Source: a bacterium
Lineage (GTDB): Bacteria; Bacillota; Clostridia; Lachnospirales; Lachnospiraceae
Assembly: GCA_028724545.1 (NCBI GenBank)
Contig: JAQYCU010000069.1
Span: 1 to 45,846 of the forward strand
Length of the DNA: 45,846 bases
Direction of reading: 5' to 3'
Shown here: positions 1-7,364 of the stretch, one piece after another
Numbering within the stretch: position 1 is the stretch's first letter
Layout: the number at the start of each line of letters is the position of its first letter
Notes under the pieces: model-generated
Seen by the model: only the letters and a program-made list of their open reading frames with translations
Told to the model about the DNA's origin: nothing
Database searches by the model: none
Position numbers and translations under genes: made by a program

Positions 1-857
1 AAGATTTAAAACGGGCAGGTAATGAAAAAAGGTTTGCAAAAGATAAGAAATTCTGGGACGAACAGCTGGATGCATTAGGCGAACCACTTTACTCGGATAT
101 TCAGGGGCCGTCTGTGCTGGAAGAGGCCAGAAAAAAGCATAATAATGCAAATTTACGGGCAGCTGATATGGAGATGGAAAATTTATTTGTTGCGGTGAAA
201 GATTACTATCTGGAGCCGTTTCCAACACAGAATCTGATGGATTTCTGTATGAATCATCAGCTTTCGATGACGAATCTCTTATTGCTGGGAATCCGTACTT
301 ACTTATCGAAAGTAAACAATGGACAGGAAGATATTACGATAGAGAATTTTATTTCCAGACGTTCTACACACGACGAATGGACATCAGGAGGCAGCCGGAC
401 AATTATGTTCCCGTGCCGTACCGTGATATCGCCTGATACAGAGTTTCTGGCAGCTGCTTATGAGATTCAGAATATGCAAAACAGAATTTATATGCACAGC
501 AATTATGACCCGGCACTGATTCAGGAAGAAATGAAACGCCGTTATCATACACCGGACCATACTACATATGAAAGCTGTTATCTTACGTATCAGCCGATGC
601 CGGTCAAACTGGATAACCCACATCTGGTTCATGTTCCACAGCACTCAAAATGGTTTGCCAATGGAGCAGCGACAAAGAAAATGTATTTGACAGTATCCCA
701 TACGGAAGACGGTGGAATGAAATTTTCTTATCATTATCAGACAGCGCATCTTTGTGAGCATGATATGGAACTGTTATATTACTATATGATGCGAATCCTT
801 TTTAAAGGAATTGCAGAGCCGGATATGACAATAGGGGAAATTATGGAACAGGTATAA
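1..857 (+). CDS. Condensation-domain protein, C-terminal part (5' end outside window)
   Basis: The frame is open from base 3 and runs to a stop at 857, so the start and the HHxxxDG active-site motif lie upstream of the window. What remains looks like the second half of an NRPS-type condensation domain: an FWDEQL segment near residue 18, an inter-subdomain stretch, an ENFISRRS segment like the ‘sgR’ motif of C domains, and a helical end. Condensation domains join a carrier-bound acyl or aminoacyl group to an amine or alcohol. No adenylation or carrier domain is fused here; those functions sit in the next two genes as separate proteins (24 bp and 54 bp gaps), which suggests a non-modular assembly system. 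An acyltransferase of the same fold (WS/DGAT or PapA-like) is possible. Family call fairly sure; substrate unknown. Confidence 0.68.
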   Translation, partial: DLKRAGNEKRFAKDKKFWDEQLDALGEPLYSDIQGPSVLEEARKKHNNANLRAADMEMENLFVAVKDYYLEPFPTQNLMDFCMNHQLSMTNLLLLGIRTYLSKVNNGQEDITIENFISRRSTHDEWTSGGSRTIMFPCRTVISPDTEFLAAAYEIQNMQNRIYMHSNYDPALIQEEMKRRYHTPDHTTYESCYLTYQPMPVKLDNPHLVHVPQHSKWFANGAATKKMYLTVSHTEDGGMKFSYHYQTAHLCEHDMELLYYYMMRILFKGIAEPDMTIGEIMEQV

Positions 858-881
858 ATTTTATTGCAGGAGGAAAAAAAG

Positions 882-1109
882 ATGACACAGGAAATGGAAT
901 TTAAGACAATCGTTGCACAGTATTGTGAAGTAAAACCGGAGGATATGACAAATGAAATGCGATTCCGGGAAGACTTAGGGTTTAGTTCGCTTGATTTTAT
1001 GTCTTTTTTAGGAGAATTAGAAGATACTTTTGATGTGGAACTGGAAGAGGAAGATGCATTGCAGATTCTGACTATTGGCGAAGCGTTGGATATGCTGCAG
1101 ACACTGTAA
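882..1109 (+). CDS. Stand-alone acyl/peptidyl carrier protein
   Basis: A 75-residue acidic protein with the carrier-protein signature DLGFSSLD at residues 31-38. Ser36 fills the 4'-phosphopantetheine attachment position of the usual DLGxDSL motif. ATG at 882 is preferred over an upstream in-frame TTG at 864 because AGGAGG at 868-873 stands eight bases before it. It lies between a condensation-domain protein and an acyl-activating enzyme, so it probably carries the acyl or aminoacyl intermediate passed between them. Its sequence is unlike a textbook fatty-acid AcpP and no fab genes are near, so a dedicated role is likely. It must be activated by a phosphopantetheinyl transferase encoded elsewhere. 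Confidence 0.86.
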   Translation: MTQEMEFKTIVAQYCEVKPEDMTNEMRFREDLGFSSLDFMSFLGELEDTFDVELEEEDALQILTIGEALDMLQTL

Positions 1110-1163
1110 TGACAGGCAGCATCAGACAGTTGATGTATTTTAGTGACAGGGAGGTAAAACAGA

Positions 1164-2714
1164 ATGTTGATTCGAGATATCTTAGAAGAAAGCGAAAAGA
1201 AATATGCAGATATACCAGCCGTTAAATGGCTGAAAAAGAAGGAAATGCAGCAAAGAACATATGGTGAACTGATGCAGAATGTTGCAGCTGTCCGTAAAGG
1301 ACTACTTGCAAATGGATTTCAAAAAAAGCACGTTGCACTGCTGGGAAACAGTTCTGCAGAGTGGATGGAAAGTTATCTGGGCGTTATTACAGGAAGTACT
1401 GTTGCCGTACCACTGGATGCAGGACTTCCGGCAGAGGACCTGACGGATTTAATCAACCGTTCTGACGCAGAAGCACTTTTCCTGAGTCCAAAAAAGAAAT
1501 CACTTCTGGATACCATTTTGGCAGAATGTCCAAAACTTCAGAAAGTCTGGCTGTTACAGGAAGAACCGGTGGAAGAGGAAGATGAAAAAGTATCTTCTTA
1601 TGCAGAATTGAAAACCATTGGAAGCAACAATGAAAATGATGAAAAAAGTCCCGAAGAAGAGGACATTGCAACGATTATTTTTACGTCAGGCACAACAGGA
1701 AAAAGCAAAGGTGTTATGCTGACACAGAAAAATCTTGCAGAAAATGTGTTATCGGTAGATTTTGTGACGAATCCGGGCAGCATTGTGTTAAGTGTTCTGC
1801 CAATCCATCATGCGTATTGTCTGGTTATGGACTGGTTAAAAGGCTTTTCACTTGGCGTGACGGTCTGCATTAATGATTCGCTCTTACATATGGTAAGGAA
1901 TATGGGGATTTTCAAACCGGATATTATGCTGATGGTGCCAATGATGATAGAAACCATTTATAAACGCCTTTCAGCTGCAGACCCTGCTATTCCAAAACAG
2001 ATATTAGCCGAAAAAGTATTTGGTGGCAATTTAAAAATCATCTTTACCGGTGGGGCGCATCTGGATTCGTTTTATATTGATGAATTTGCCCAATATGGTA
2101 TAGATGTTCTGGAAGGATATGGTATGTCGGAATGTTCGCCGGTGATTAGTTCCAACACACAGGCAAATCACAAAACGGGTTCGATTGGACGTCCACTTTC
2201 CAATGTTGAGATTTCCTTTGAAGATGGGGAAATTTTGGTGCGTGGAAGCAGTGTGATGAAAGGGTATTACAAAATGCCGGAAGAAACAAAAGAAACATTA
2301 AAAGATGGCTGGCTTCACACGGGCGATAAGGGATATCAGGACGAGGATGGATATTTATTTATCAATGGACGTGTTAAGAATCTGATTATTCTTTCCAACG
2401 GAGAAAATATTTCGCCGGAAGAAATTGAGAATAAACTGGCTTTAGGTGAACTTGTCGGAGAAGTTATTGTAACAGGAGAAAATAACGGACTGACGGCAAG
2501 AATTTATCCTGACCAGGAAATCGTACAGGCAAAAGGTATGGAACCGGAAATGGTGCAGGAGAAGTTACAGGAATTTCTGGATGCCTATAACAAAACGCAG
2601 CCGACATATCGCCAGATTACAGGTCTTGTCGTCAGAAAAAATCCGTTTATCAGAAGTTCTACAAAGAAAATCAAACGGCAGGAAGCCCTTATTGATGAAC
2701 CTTATGACATATAA
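1164..2714 (+). CDS. AMP-forming acyl ligase (acyl-CoA / acyl-ACP synthetase or stand-alone adenylation enzyme)
   Basis: A 516-residue ANL-superfamily adenylating enzyme. The ATP-binding loop TSGTTGKSKG starts near residue 174, a GYGMSECSPV motif follows in the core, and the hinge region GWLHTGDKG continues into a domain with NGRVKNLIILSNGENISPEEIE. A conserved lysine is expected near the C-terminus (RSSTKKIKR segment). It activates a carboxylate as acyl-AMP and transfers it to a thiol, here plausibly the carrier protein just upstream (54 bp gap, GGGAGG ribosome site before ATG 1164). The sequence resembles long-chain fatty-acid ligases more than amino-acid adenylation domains, so the likely substrate is a fatty acid, but this is inference. 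It converges on the TetR gene, with a 13-bp overlap of coding ends. Confidence 0.85.
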   Translation: MLIRDILEESEKKYADIPAVKWLKKKEMQQRTYGELMQNVAAVRKGLLANGFQKKHVALLGNSSAEWMESYLGVITGSTVAVPLDAGLPAEDLTDLINRSDAEALFLSPKKKSLLDTILAECPKLQKVWLLQEEPVEEEDEKVSSYAELKTIGSNNENDEKSPEEEDIATIIFTSGTTGKSKGVMLTQKNLAENVLSVDFVTNPGSIVLSVLPIHHAYCLVMDWLKGFSLGVTVCINDSLLHMVRNMGIFKPDIMLMVPMMIETIYKRLSAADPAIPKQILAEKVFGGNLKIIFTGGAHLDSFYIDEFAQYGIDVLEGYGMSECSPVISSNTQANHKTGSIGRPLSNVEISFEDGEILVRGSSVMKGYYKMPEETKETLKDGWLHTGDKGYQDEDGYLFINGRVKNLIILSNGENISPEEIENKLALGELVGEVIVTGENNGLTARIYPDQEIVQAKGMEPEMVQEKLQEFLDAYNKTQPTYRQITGLVVRKNPFIRSSTKKIKRQEALIDEPYDI

Positions 2715-3280
2715 GGCAGAATGCCGGTAATAAAGGTTCGTGTCAGAATATCAGCAATGACTTCTTTTGGCACCTGAAAATTGCCAGTGGTCCATTTGTG
2801 CAGTACGCCAAGCGTGCTGCCGATGGCATAGGCAATCATATAAGAAAATTCTTCTTTGCTGTGCTGTCCCGGTGCTTTTTCCTGCATTACCTGTTTTACA
2901 TAGTCGTGAAACATTGTCATCAGTTTTTCAAAAAAAAGATTTCCACGGGGACTGCGCAAAAGATTTGCTAAAAAAGGATTTGTGATGGTATATTCGCAAA
3001 TAGTCAGAAAATAGGAATTACACATATCCCAATCGTTTTTTGGATGAAATGTTTCCATCAGGGAAAAGATATCCTGAATGGTCTTGTCTTCAATGGCAGT
3101 GATAAGGGCTGGAATGTTTTCGTAGTGATTATAAAAGGTACTGCGTACAATTCCGGCCTTTTTAATAACATCTGATACTGTAATCTTTTCCATATCTTTT
3201 TCCTGAAGAAGTAAATAAAACGCATCATGAATGGCTTCTTCAGCTACAGAATATCTTTCATCAAGAATTTCGTTTGTCAT
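2702..3280 (-). CDS. TetR/AcrR-family transcriptional regulator
   Basis: A 192-residue protein with an N-terminal helix-turn-helix around residues 33-57 (ITVSDVIKKAGIVRSTFYNHYEN), the usual TetR arrangement with YNHY ending the DNA-binding domain. The C-terminal helical domain would bind an unknown ligand. Its stop overlaps the end of the convergent acyl ligase gene. TetR proteins near acyl-activating enzymes often sense acyl-CoA or hydrophobic compounds, so control of the condensation/carrier/ligase genes is plausible but unproven. Its own promoter region, 3281-3367, holds partly related AACGGTAATCG and GGTTATCG segments that could be operator halves; that is weak evidence. Confidence 0.85.
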   Translation of the reverse strand: MTNEILDERYSVAEEAIHDAFYLLLQEKDMEKITVSDVIKKAGIVRSTFYNHYENIPALITAIEDKTIQDIFSLMETFHPKNDWDMCNSYFLTICEYTITNPFLANLLRSPRGNLFFEKLMTMFHDYVKQVMQEKAPGQHSKEEFSYMIAYAIGSTLGVLHKWTTGNFQVPKEVIADILTRTFITGILPYMS

Positions 3281-3367
3281 AATATCTCCCCTATCTATAT
3301 AACGGTAATCGTATTGCTTCGGAATATAAAAAGATTCCAGATTATTATTGGAAAATAAAAAATATGG

Positions 3368-4132
3368 TTATCGTTTCACAAACAGTATCACAATGCCAAG
3401 CGTTGCCAGAACAACACCGGTAACACGGTTTAATGTTTTTGGCTCTGCCTTGTTTGCTAATTTTGCTGCAATTCTTGCCCAAAGCAGGGTAGAGAGAATA
3501 CAGAAAATAAGGCATGGAATATCCGGCATTCCACCGAGGACAAAGTGACTGACAGAACCAGTAAATGCTGTAAAAGCCATAATAAAGACGCTTGTACCAA
3601 CGGCTGTTTTTAATTCATATCCTAATACGCTGGTCAGAATCAGAAGCATCATCATACCACCACCGGCACCGACAAATCCACAAATCAGTCCAATAAACGT
3701 GCCACAGATAACGGATTGTATCAGACGTTGTTTTGGTGAAACGGCTTCCATAGATTCCTTTGTTGTCATAACCGGTTTTACAATAAATTTAATACCCAGT
3801 AAAAATGTCATAAAAACAGAGAAATTTCCCATCGTAGCATTTGGAACGAGTTTGGCAAGAAAACTGCCGACTAATGTAAATAACAGGACGGTGACCATCA
3901 TAACCAGTCCGTTTTTGATATCAAGATTTTTGTTTTTTCCATATGTATAAGCACTGACGGCACTTGCCAGAACGTCACTCGCAAGAGCAATACCAACAGC
4001 ATTATATGCTGGCATATCCAGAAATGTAATCAGAACTGGGCTGATTACAGCTGCAGCACTCATTCCTGCAAATCCTGTGCCAAGACCGGCACCAATTCCG
4101 GCAATAAAACAGATAATAAATTTAAATAGCAT
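3368..4132 (-). CDS. TSUP-family (TauE/SafE) membrane permease
   Basis: A 254-residue hydrophobic protein with about eight membrane segments and the glycine-rich loops of the TSUP family: GAGLGTGFAGMSAA near the N-terminus and FVGAGGGMMMLLILT in the second half, reflecting the internal duplication. Family members export sulfite, sulfonates or related small organic anions, or act in sulfur assimilation; the substrate cannot be told here. The ATG at 4132 is preferred over upstream in-frame codons because GAGG lies just before it and the length then fits the family. It has its own promoter (4181-4209) and is separated from the purine permease by a strong terminator. Confidence 0.85.
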   Translation of the reverse strand: MLFKFIICFIAGIGAGLGTGFAGMSAAAVISPVLITFLDMPAYNAVGIALASDVLASAVSAYTYGKNKNLDIKNGLVMMVTVLLFTLVGSFLAKLVPNATMGNFSVFMTFLLGIKFIVKPVMTTKESMEAVSPKQRLIQSVICGTFIGLICGFVGAGGGMMMLLILTSVLGYELKTAVGTSVFIMAFTAFTGSVSHFVLGGMPDIPCLIFCILSTLLWARIAAKLANKAEPKTLNRVTGVVLATLGIVILFVKR

Positions 4133-4180
4133 AACAAACCTCATTTCTGTATAAATATCGTTAAAAAAGCATATAAACGA

Positions 4181-4209
4181 ATGATAGTACATTTATAAAT
4201 ATTTGTCAA
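4181..4209 (-). promoter_or_regulatory. Promoter of the TSUP permease gene
   Basis: On the minus strand a perfect TTGACA -35 (4204-4209) and TATCAT -10 (4181-4186) are separated by 17 bases. It lies about 50 bases upstream of the permease start and just downstream of the terminator that ends the purine permease transcript. Confidence 0.75.
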
Positions 4210-4228
4210 AAAACAGACATTATAATAG

Positions 4229-4262
4229 AAAAACTTCCCTGTCATCTGACAGGGAAGTTTTT
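4229..4262 (-). terminator. Rho-independent terminator after the NCS2 permease gene
   Basis: A perfect 15-bp inverted repeat: AAAAACTTCCCTGTC (4229-4243), loop ATCT, then its complement ending in a T run (4248-4262). It is symmetrical with A/T runs on both sides and so could work in both directions, but only the minus-strand permease transcript reads into it from a gene. Confidence 0.92.
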
Positions 4263-4321
4263 TGTATCTTTCATAATGAAAAATTCTATGCTGTCGTGAA
4301 ATAATCAATACTTTTTTGATT

Positions 4322-5680
4322 TTATAAGAAGATATATTTCGCAACAAATAAAATAGCCAGAATATACATTAAAGGAGTGATTTTCTTAGCTTTTCCACAG
4401 CAAAGGTTGATGATAACGTAAGAGATAACTCCGATAGCGATTCCTTCTGAGATGCTGTACATTAAAGGCATAGCAATTAAGCAAAGATATGCTGGAACAG
4501 CTTCTGTTAAATCGTTGAAATCAATTTTAGCAACAGCAGTTACCATTAAGAAACCTACAAAGATTAATGCAGGAGCCGTTGCGAATCCTGGAATAGCTGT
4601 AAAGATAGGAGCAAACAGGATTGCCAGTAAGAACATAATTGCTGTTACAACAGAAGAAAGACCGGTTCTTGCACCAGCACCAACACCAGCAGAACTTTCT
4701 ACATATGTAGTTGTTGTTGATGTACCAAAGATAGCACCTGCTGTTGTAGCAATGGCATCAGCAAGTAATGCTGGTTTGATTCTTGGTAATTTCTCATTTT
4801 CATCTAACATATCAGCTTTTGTAGCAACACCAACTAATGTTCCGATGGTATCAAACATATCTACAAAGAGGAAAGATAAAATAACAACCAGGAAGTTTGC
4901 AATACCTACACCACTAAAGTCTGCTTTGAATACCTGTCCAAATGTTTCTCCGATTTTTGAAAAATCAGTAATTCCTAATGAAGGATAGAGAGAATAAAAT
5001 CCTGCGTCAGGAGTAACGGTATAAAGTCCTGTTGCCTGTGCTAACATACCTAAAATCCAGGTTGCAAGAATACCAATCAGGATTGAGCCACTGACTTTCT
5101 TTACATATAAAACAATCGTAATAAAAAGTCCGATTAATGCAAGGATGGCACAAATTCCTTCTGTATGGAAATTCTCTCTGAAGTTTACATAAGATAATAA
5201 TGTAGAATCATCATTAACAACTAAGTGAGCACCCTGTAAACCGATAAATGCAATAAATAAACCGATACCGGCACTAACACCTTTTTTCAGTGTACTTGGA
5301 ATTGCATTAAAGATTGCTTCACGCACGTTTGTTAAAGATAAGATGATGAAGATGACACCTTCAATAGCAACAGCTGCTAAAGCGATGCGCCAGTCATAAC
5401 CCATCTTTCCACATACAGTAAATGCAAAGTAAGCATTCAGTCCCATACCAGGAGCTAAAGCGAATGGATAATTGGCTAATAATGCCATACATAATGTACC
5501 AACAAATGCAGCAAGACATGTTGCAATCAATGCAGCAGTAGCATCAATGCCTGCTGCTGAAAGCATAGAAGGGTTAACTGCAAGAATATACGCCATTGTC
5601 ATAAAGGTAGTAAGACCGGCAATGACTTCAGTACGTACATTCGTATTGTTTTCTTTCAGTTTGAAAAATTTTTCTATCAT
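4322..5680 (-). CDS. NCS2-family purine permease (AzgA/PbuG type)
   Basis: A 452-residue polytopic protein of the AzgA-like branch of the NCS2 family, recognisable by the N-terminal TEVIAGLTTFMTMAYI and NPSMLS segments and by LAPGMGLNAYFAFTV. Such permeases import hypoxanthine, guanine or adenine with protons. ATG at 5680 is chosen because the GAGGA of an upstream in-frame ATG (5692) serves as its ribosome site. The gene lies 134 bases after apt in the same direction, so imported or salvaged adenine is handled by both products. The gap holds a candidate RNA pseudoknot immediately before the ribosome site, suggesting translational control of this gene separate from apt. Confidence 0.92.
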   Translation of the reverse strand: MIEKFFKLKENNTNVRTEVIAGLTTFMTMAYILAVNPSMLSAAGIDATAALIATCLAAFVGTLCMALLANYPFALAPGMGLNAYFAFTVCGKMGYDWRIALAAVAIEGVIFIILSLTNVREAIFNAIPSTLKKGVSAGIGLFIAFIGLQGAHLVVNDDSTLLSYVNFRENFHTEGICAILALIGLFITIVLYVKKVSGSILIGILATWILGMLAQATGLYTVTPDAGFYSLYPSLGITDFSKIGETFGQVFKADFSGVGIANFLVVILSFLFVDMFDTIGTLVGVATKADMLDENEKLPRIKPALLADAIATTAGAIFGTSTTTTYVESSAGVGAGARTGLSSVVTAIMFLLAILFAPIFTAIPGFATAPALIFVGFLMVTAVAKIDFNDLTEAVPAYLCLIAMPLMYSISEGIAIGVISYVIINLCCGKAKKITPLMYILAILFVAKYIFL

Positions 5681-5695
5681 TTTTTTCCTCATTTC

Positions 5696-5752
5696 TGCAC
5701 TGCCACTCAGTGTTTTTTACTATTTGTGTCTGGCAGTGCATTGACACAAATA
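5696..5752 (-). promoter_or_regulatory. Candidate H-type pseudoknot in the leader of the purine permease gene
   Basis: Four 10-base arms form two perfect, interlocking pairings on the minus-strand RNA. TATTTGTGTC (complement of 5743-5752) pairs with GACACAAATA (complement of 5721-5730). Its hairpin loop contains TGCACTGCCA (complement of 5731-5740), which pairs with TGGCAGTGCA (complement of 5696-5705). The 10-base loop arm is separated by two bases from stem 1 on one side and abuts it on the other, and a 15-base strand joins stem 1 to the second arm. Nine bases follow before the permease ribosome site AGGA. An alternative small hairpin CACTG/CAGTG would disrupt stem 2. Seen directly: the complementarity. 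Inferred: a regulatory pseudoknot, possibly ligand- or protein-responsive. Confidence 0.6.
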
Positions 5753-5814
5753 AAGTGGGGTGGGGATGCATAATCACATTTTTAATCATGCAGTCACCGT
5801 TTTTTGCGTAATCG

Positions 5815-6345
5815 CTACTTTCCCTCATAGGACAGGACAGCATCAATATCGTAGTTTTTGAGGCGTTCCCGTCCGTTCAGACCGGCCAGTTCCAATAAGA
5901 AAATAGCCTTTTGGACTTTTCCACCCAGACGCTCGATAAGTTTGATGCTGGCTTCCACCGTTCCACCTGTTGCAATCAGGTCATCGACTAACACGACTTT
6001 CTGGCCTGGCAGGATAGCATCCTTGTGGATTTCGATTTCTGTACTTCCATATTCTAAATCGTATTTTTCGGAAATGGTGTCGCAAGGCAGTTTTCCTTTC
6101 TTACGAACAGGCACGAAAGATTTTCCTAATGCATAAGCAATCGGTGCGCCAAAAATGAAACCACGTGATTCGGCTCCGACAATAATATCAAAGTCAATGC
6201 CATTCAGCAAATGAATCATAGAGTCGATAGCCAGCTTTAAGCCATCCGGGTCCTGCAGAACAGTTGTAATGTCGCGAAACATGATTCCGGGTTCGGGGAA
6301 ATCAGGAATCGTTCTTACGTAATCTTCTAATGTCTTCAATGACAA
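5815..6345 (-). CDS. apt: Adenine phosphoribosyltransferase
   Basis: A 176-residue type I phosphoribosyltransferase that converts adenine and PRPP to AMP. The PRPP-binding motif VVLVDDLIATGGT lies at residues 117-129, and the N-terminal PDFPEPGIMFRDITT and the GAESRGFIFG segments are typical of bacterial Apt. A TTG at 6345, four bases after AGGAGG, is taken as start; a second TTG at 6339 with 10-base spacing is equally possible, and no ATG is available nearby. It leads a minus-strand unit with the purine permease. The leader contains an 8-bp inverted repeat (GTGTAAAA 6378-6385, TTTTACAC 6403-6410) of unknown role. No confident -35/-10 pair was found. Confidence 0.95.
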   Translation of the reverse strand: MSLKTLEDYVRTIPDFPEPGIMFRDITTVLQDPDGLKLAIDSMIHLLNGIDFDIIVGAESRGFIFGAPIAYALGKSFVPVRKKGKLPCDTISEKYDLEYGSTEIEIHKDAILPGQKVVLVDDLIATGGTVEASIKLIERLGGKVQKAIFLLELAGLNGRERLKNYDIDAVLSYEGK

Positions 6346-6524
6346 TTTTCCTCCTTTCCTTTCTTTTTTAGATAGATGTGTAAAAACAATAAATCAGTTC
6401 TATTTTACACTTTTTTATAAGAAAAGAAAAGTATTTCCGGACACAAATTTCACGTTTGCTTTTTGTTGCAATAAAGGATTTACACTTTGGCATAATTTTT
6501 TTATAATATAAGCCCAACTTATAG

Positions 6525-6563
6525 AAAAAATAAAAAGTCGGATTGCCCGCACAATCCGACTTT
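6525..6563 (-). terminator. Terminator of the small RNA
   Basis: A perfect 12-bp stem AAAGTCGGATTG (6534-6545) / CAATCCGACTTT (6552-6563) with a 6-base loop. Read on the minus strand it is followed by TTTTATTTTTT, a classical intrinsic terminator; on the plus strand there is no T run. Confidence 0.88.
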
Positions 6564-6675
6564 AGAAAAAATCCAATATGCCATACTATAAATATGACGC
6601 CTGGTATATCCCAAACTGTAACATTCGTTTCCTAACTGAAAATGAAACGTTGGAATACATAAATGAAAAACTCCT
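6525..6675 (-). ncRNA. Probable ~150-nt small RNA with own promoter and terminator
   Basis: A consensus-like promoter (6682-6710, minus) would start transcription near 6675, and a strong terminator ends at about 6525. The RNA between folds by eye into two further hairpins. One has GTATTCC against GGGATATAC with an inner CGTTTC/GAAACG stem; the other has GTCATA/TATGGC extended by CCA/TGG. A 24-codon frame (6586-6660) starts ten bases after an AGGAG located at the very 5' end, so a tiny peptide gene is an alternative. I do not recognise it as 6S, tmRNA, SRP RNA or a known riboswitch. It lies upstream of apt in the same direction, but with its own terminator. Confidence 0.6.
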
Positions 6676-6710
6676 AATAAGATTATATCATCAATTAGGA
6701 TAACAGACAA
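6672..6710 (-). promoter_or_regulatory. Small-RNA promoter with an inverted repeat around the -10 element
   Basis: Minus strand: TTGTCT (-35, 6705-6710), 17-base spacer, TATAAT (-10, 6682-6687) with an extended TG motif. A 7-bp inverted repeat TCCTAAT (6672-6678) / ATTAGGA (6694-6700) brackets the -10, where a dimeric regulator could block polymerase. The promoter is seen; the operator role is inference. Confidence 0.68.
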
Positions 6711-6795
6711 GGCAGAATGTAGTAAACAAGAAACAGTTACCATTTTAGGAATAATAAAATTTTGGCAAGAAAAAACAAAAATCAGAAAAAATTTA

Positions 6796-6824
6796 TGGAT
6801 TGCATTTGTCGGATATGCTATAAT
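6796..6824 (+). promoter_or_regulatory. Promoter of the small unknown gene at 6906
   Basis: TGGATT (-35, 6796-6801), 17 bases, TATAAT (-10, 6819-6824) preceded by TGC (extended -10). The -10 lies about 80 bases before the proposed start. It is back to back with the minus-strand small-RNA promoter about 85 bases away. Confidence 0.65.
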
Positions 6825-6905
6825 AAATGCAAATAAAAAGTAAAAACACTGTTTCGCATTTTGGGGTTGAAAGTGCATGGAAGCAGGACAGGAGTTGCAA
6901 GGAAA

Positions 6906-7154
6906 ATGAACAAATCAAGCTTTGAAATCAGGGCATTGGTAGAGAAAATCAGTCAAAAGGAGCTTTTGGATTTTTATGATGCATTTCGACAGGTAACGGG
7001 CTATTGTATAGAAAGCCCACTGATGGACCACGAGTATCTGCAGGAGAACAAGGAAAAGATAATCGTTGCAGTCCGGGCAATATTATCTGCGAAACTTTCC
7101 AACAGAAGAATTAACAAGATAATAGAAGTCTTTGAAGAATCTGTCAATGACTAA
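6906..7154 (+). CDS. Small protein of unknown function
   Basis: An 82-residue, mostly helical and charged protein (start MNKSSFEIRALVEKI) without membrane segment or signal peptide. I recognise no family. ATG 6906 is preferred because AAGGA and GGAG lie just upstream; in-frame TTG/GTG codons from 6861 lack a good ribosome site. It has a clear extended -10 promoter upstream and a terminator just after its stop, so it is a single-gene unit. The C-terminal stretch AKLSNRRINKIIEVFEE is basic then acidic and could be a helical hairpin. Coding status is supported by these flanking signals rather than by homology. Confidence 0.6.
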   Translation: MNKSSFEIRALVEKISQKELLDFYDAFRQVTGYCIESPLMDHEYLQENKEKIIVAVRAILSAKLSNRRINKIIEVFEESVND

Positions 7155-7163
7155 GGTTTTCTG

Positions 7164-7196
7164 AAAAAAGCAGCAGAATTTATCTGCTGCTTTTTT
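7164..7196 (+). terminator. Terminator after the small unknown gene
   Basis: A 13-bp inverted repeat, AAAAAAGCAGCAG (7164-7176) and its complement (7184-7196), with a 7-base loop and a T run on the plus strand. It is symmetrical, so may also stop minus-strand transcripts. Confidence 0.9.
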
Positions 7197-7214
7197 GTAT
7201 TGTATCTTGGTGTC

Positions 7215-7364
7215 CCAGCCAGCATAGGCTTCCTTTTCTATCAAGGGGACGCTTTTGCTGCGCAAACTACGCAGCAGTACATAGTATCCTGAAAAAGCAC
7301 AGGATACAAGTACTGGCGAGTTTGTAAGCCCCCTTTTATGGAAAAGGGAGCCTATGCTGGCTGG
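7215..7364. repeat. 150-bp palindromic element able to fold as a cloverleaf (MITE-like or structured RNA)
   Basis: The ends form a 24-bp stem with a single G·T mismatch (7215-7238 with 7341-7364; the outer 16 bp, CCAGCCAGCATAGGCT and its complement, are perfect). A second inner stem follows: AAGGGG 7243-7248 with CCCCTT 7330-7335. Inside sit two perfect hairpins, TGCTGCG/CGCAGCA (7256-7262, 7270-7276) and GTATCCTG/CAGGATAC (7284-7291, 7300-7307), the latter extended by AGTAC/GTACT (7276-7280, 7310-7314). No coding frame is convincing and no clear target duplication is visible. A non-autonomous palindromic repeat is the likeliest explanation; a folded RNA is possible. No second copy is in this window. 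Confidence 0.7.

Noticed and set aside
4452-4988. 178-codon plus-strand frame
   Set aside because: It is the antisense shadow of the NCS2 permease gene, with Ala/Thr/Lys-rich low-information sequence and no ribosome site.
6378-6416. GTGTAAAA/TTTTACAC inverted repeat followed by six T on the plus strand, terminator-like
   Set aside because: No plus-strand gene leads into it and the stem is almost all A-T; it is noted only as a feature of the apt leader.
6519-6878. 119-codon frame on the minus strand between apt and the small unknown gene
   Set aside because: It runs through a promoter and a perfect terminator hairpin, lacks a ribosome site and has a composition typical of translated AT-rich non-coding DNA.
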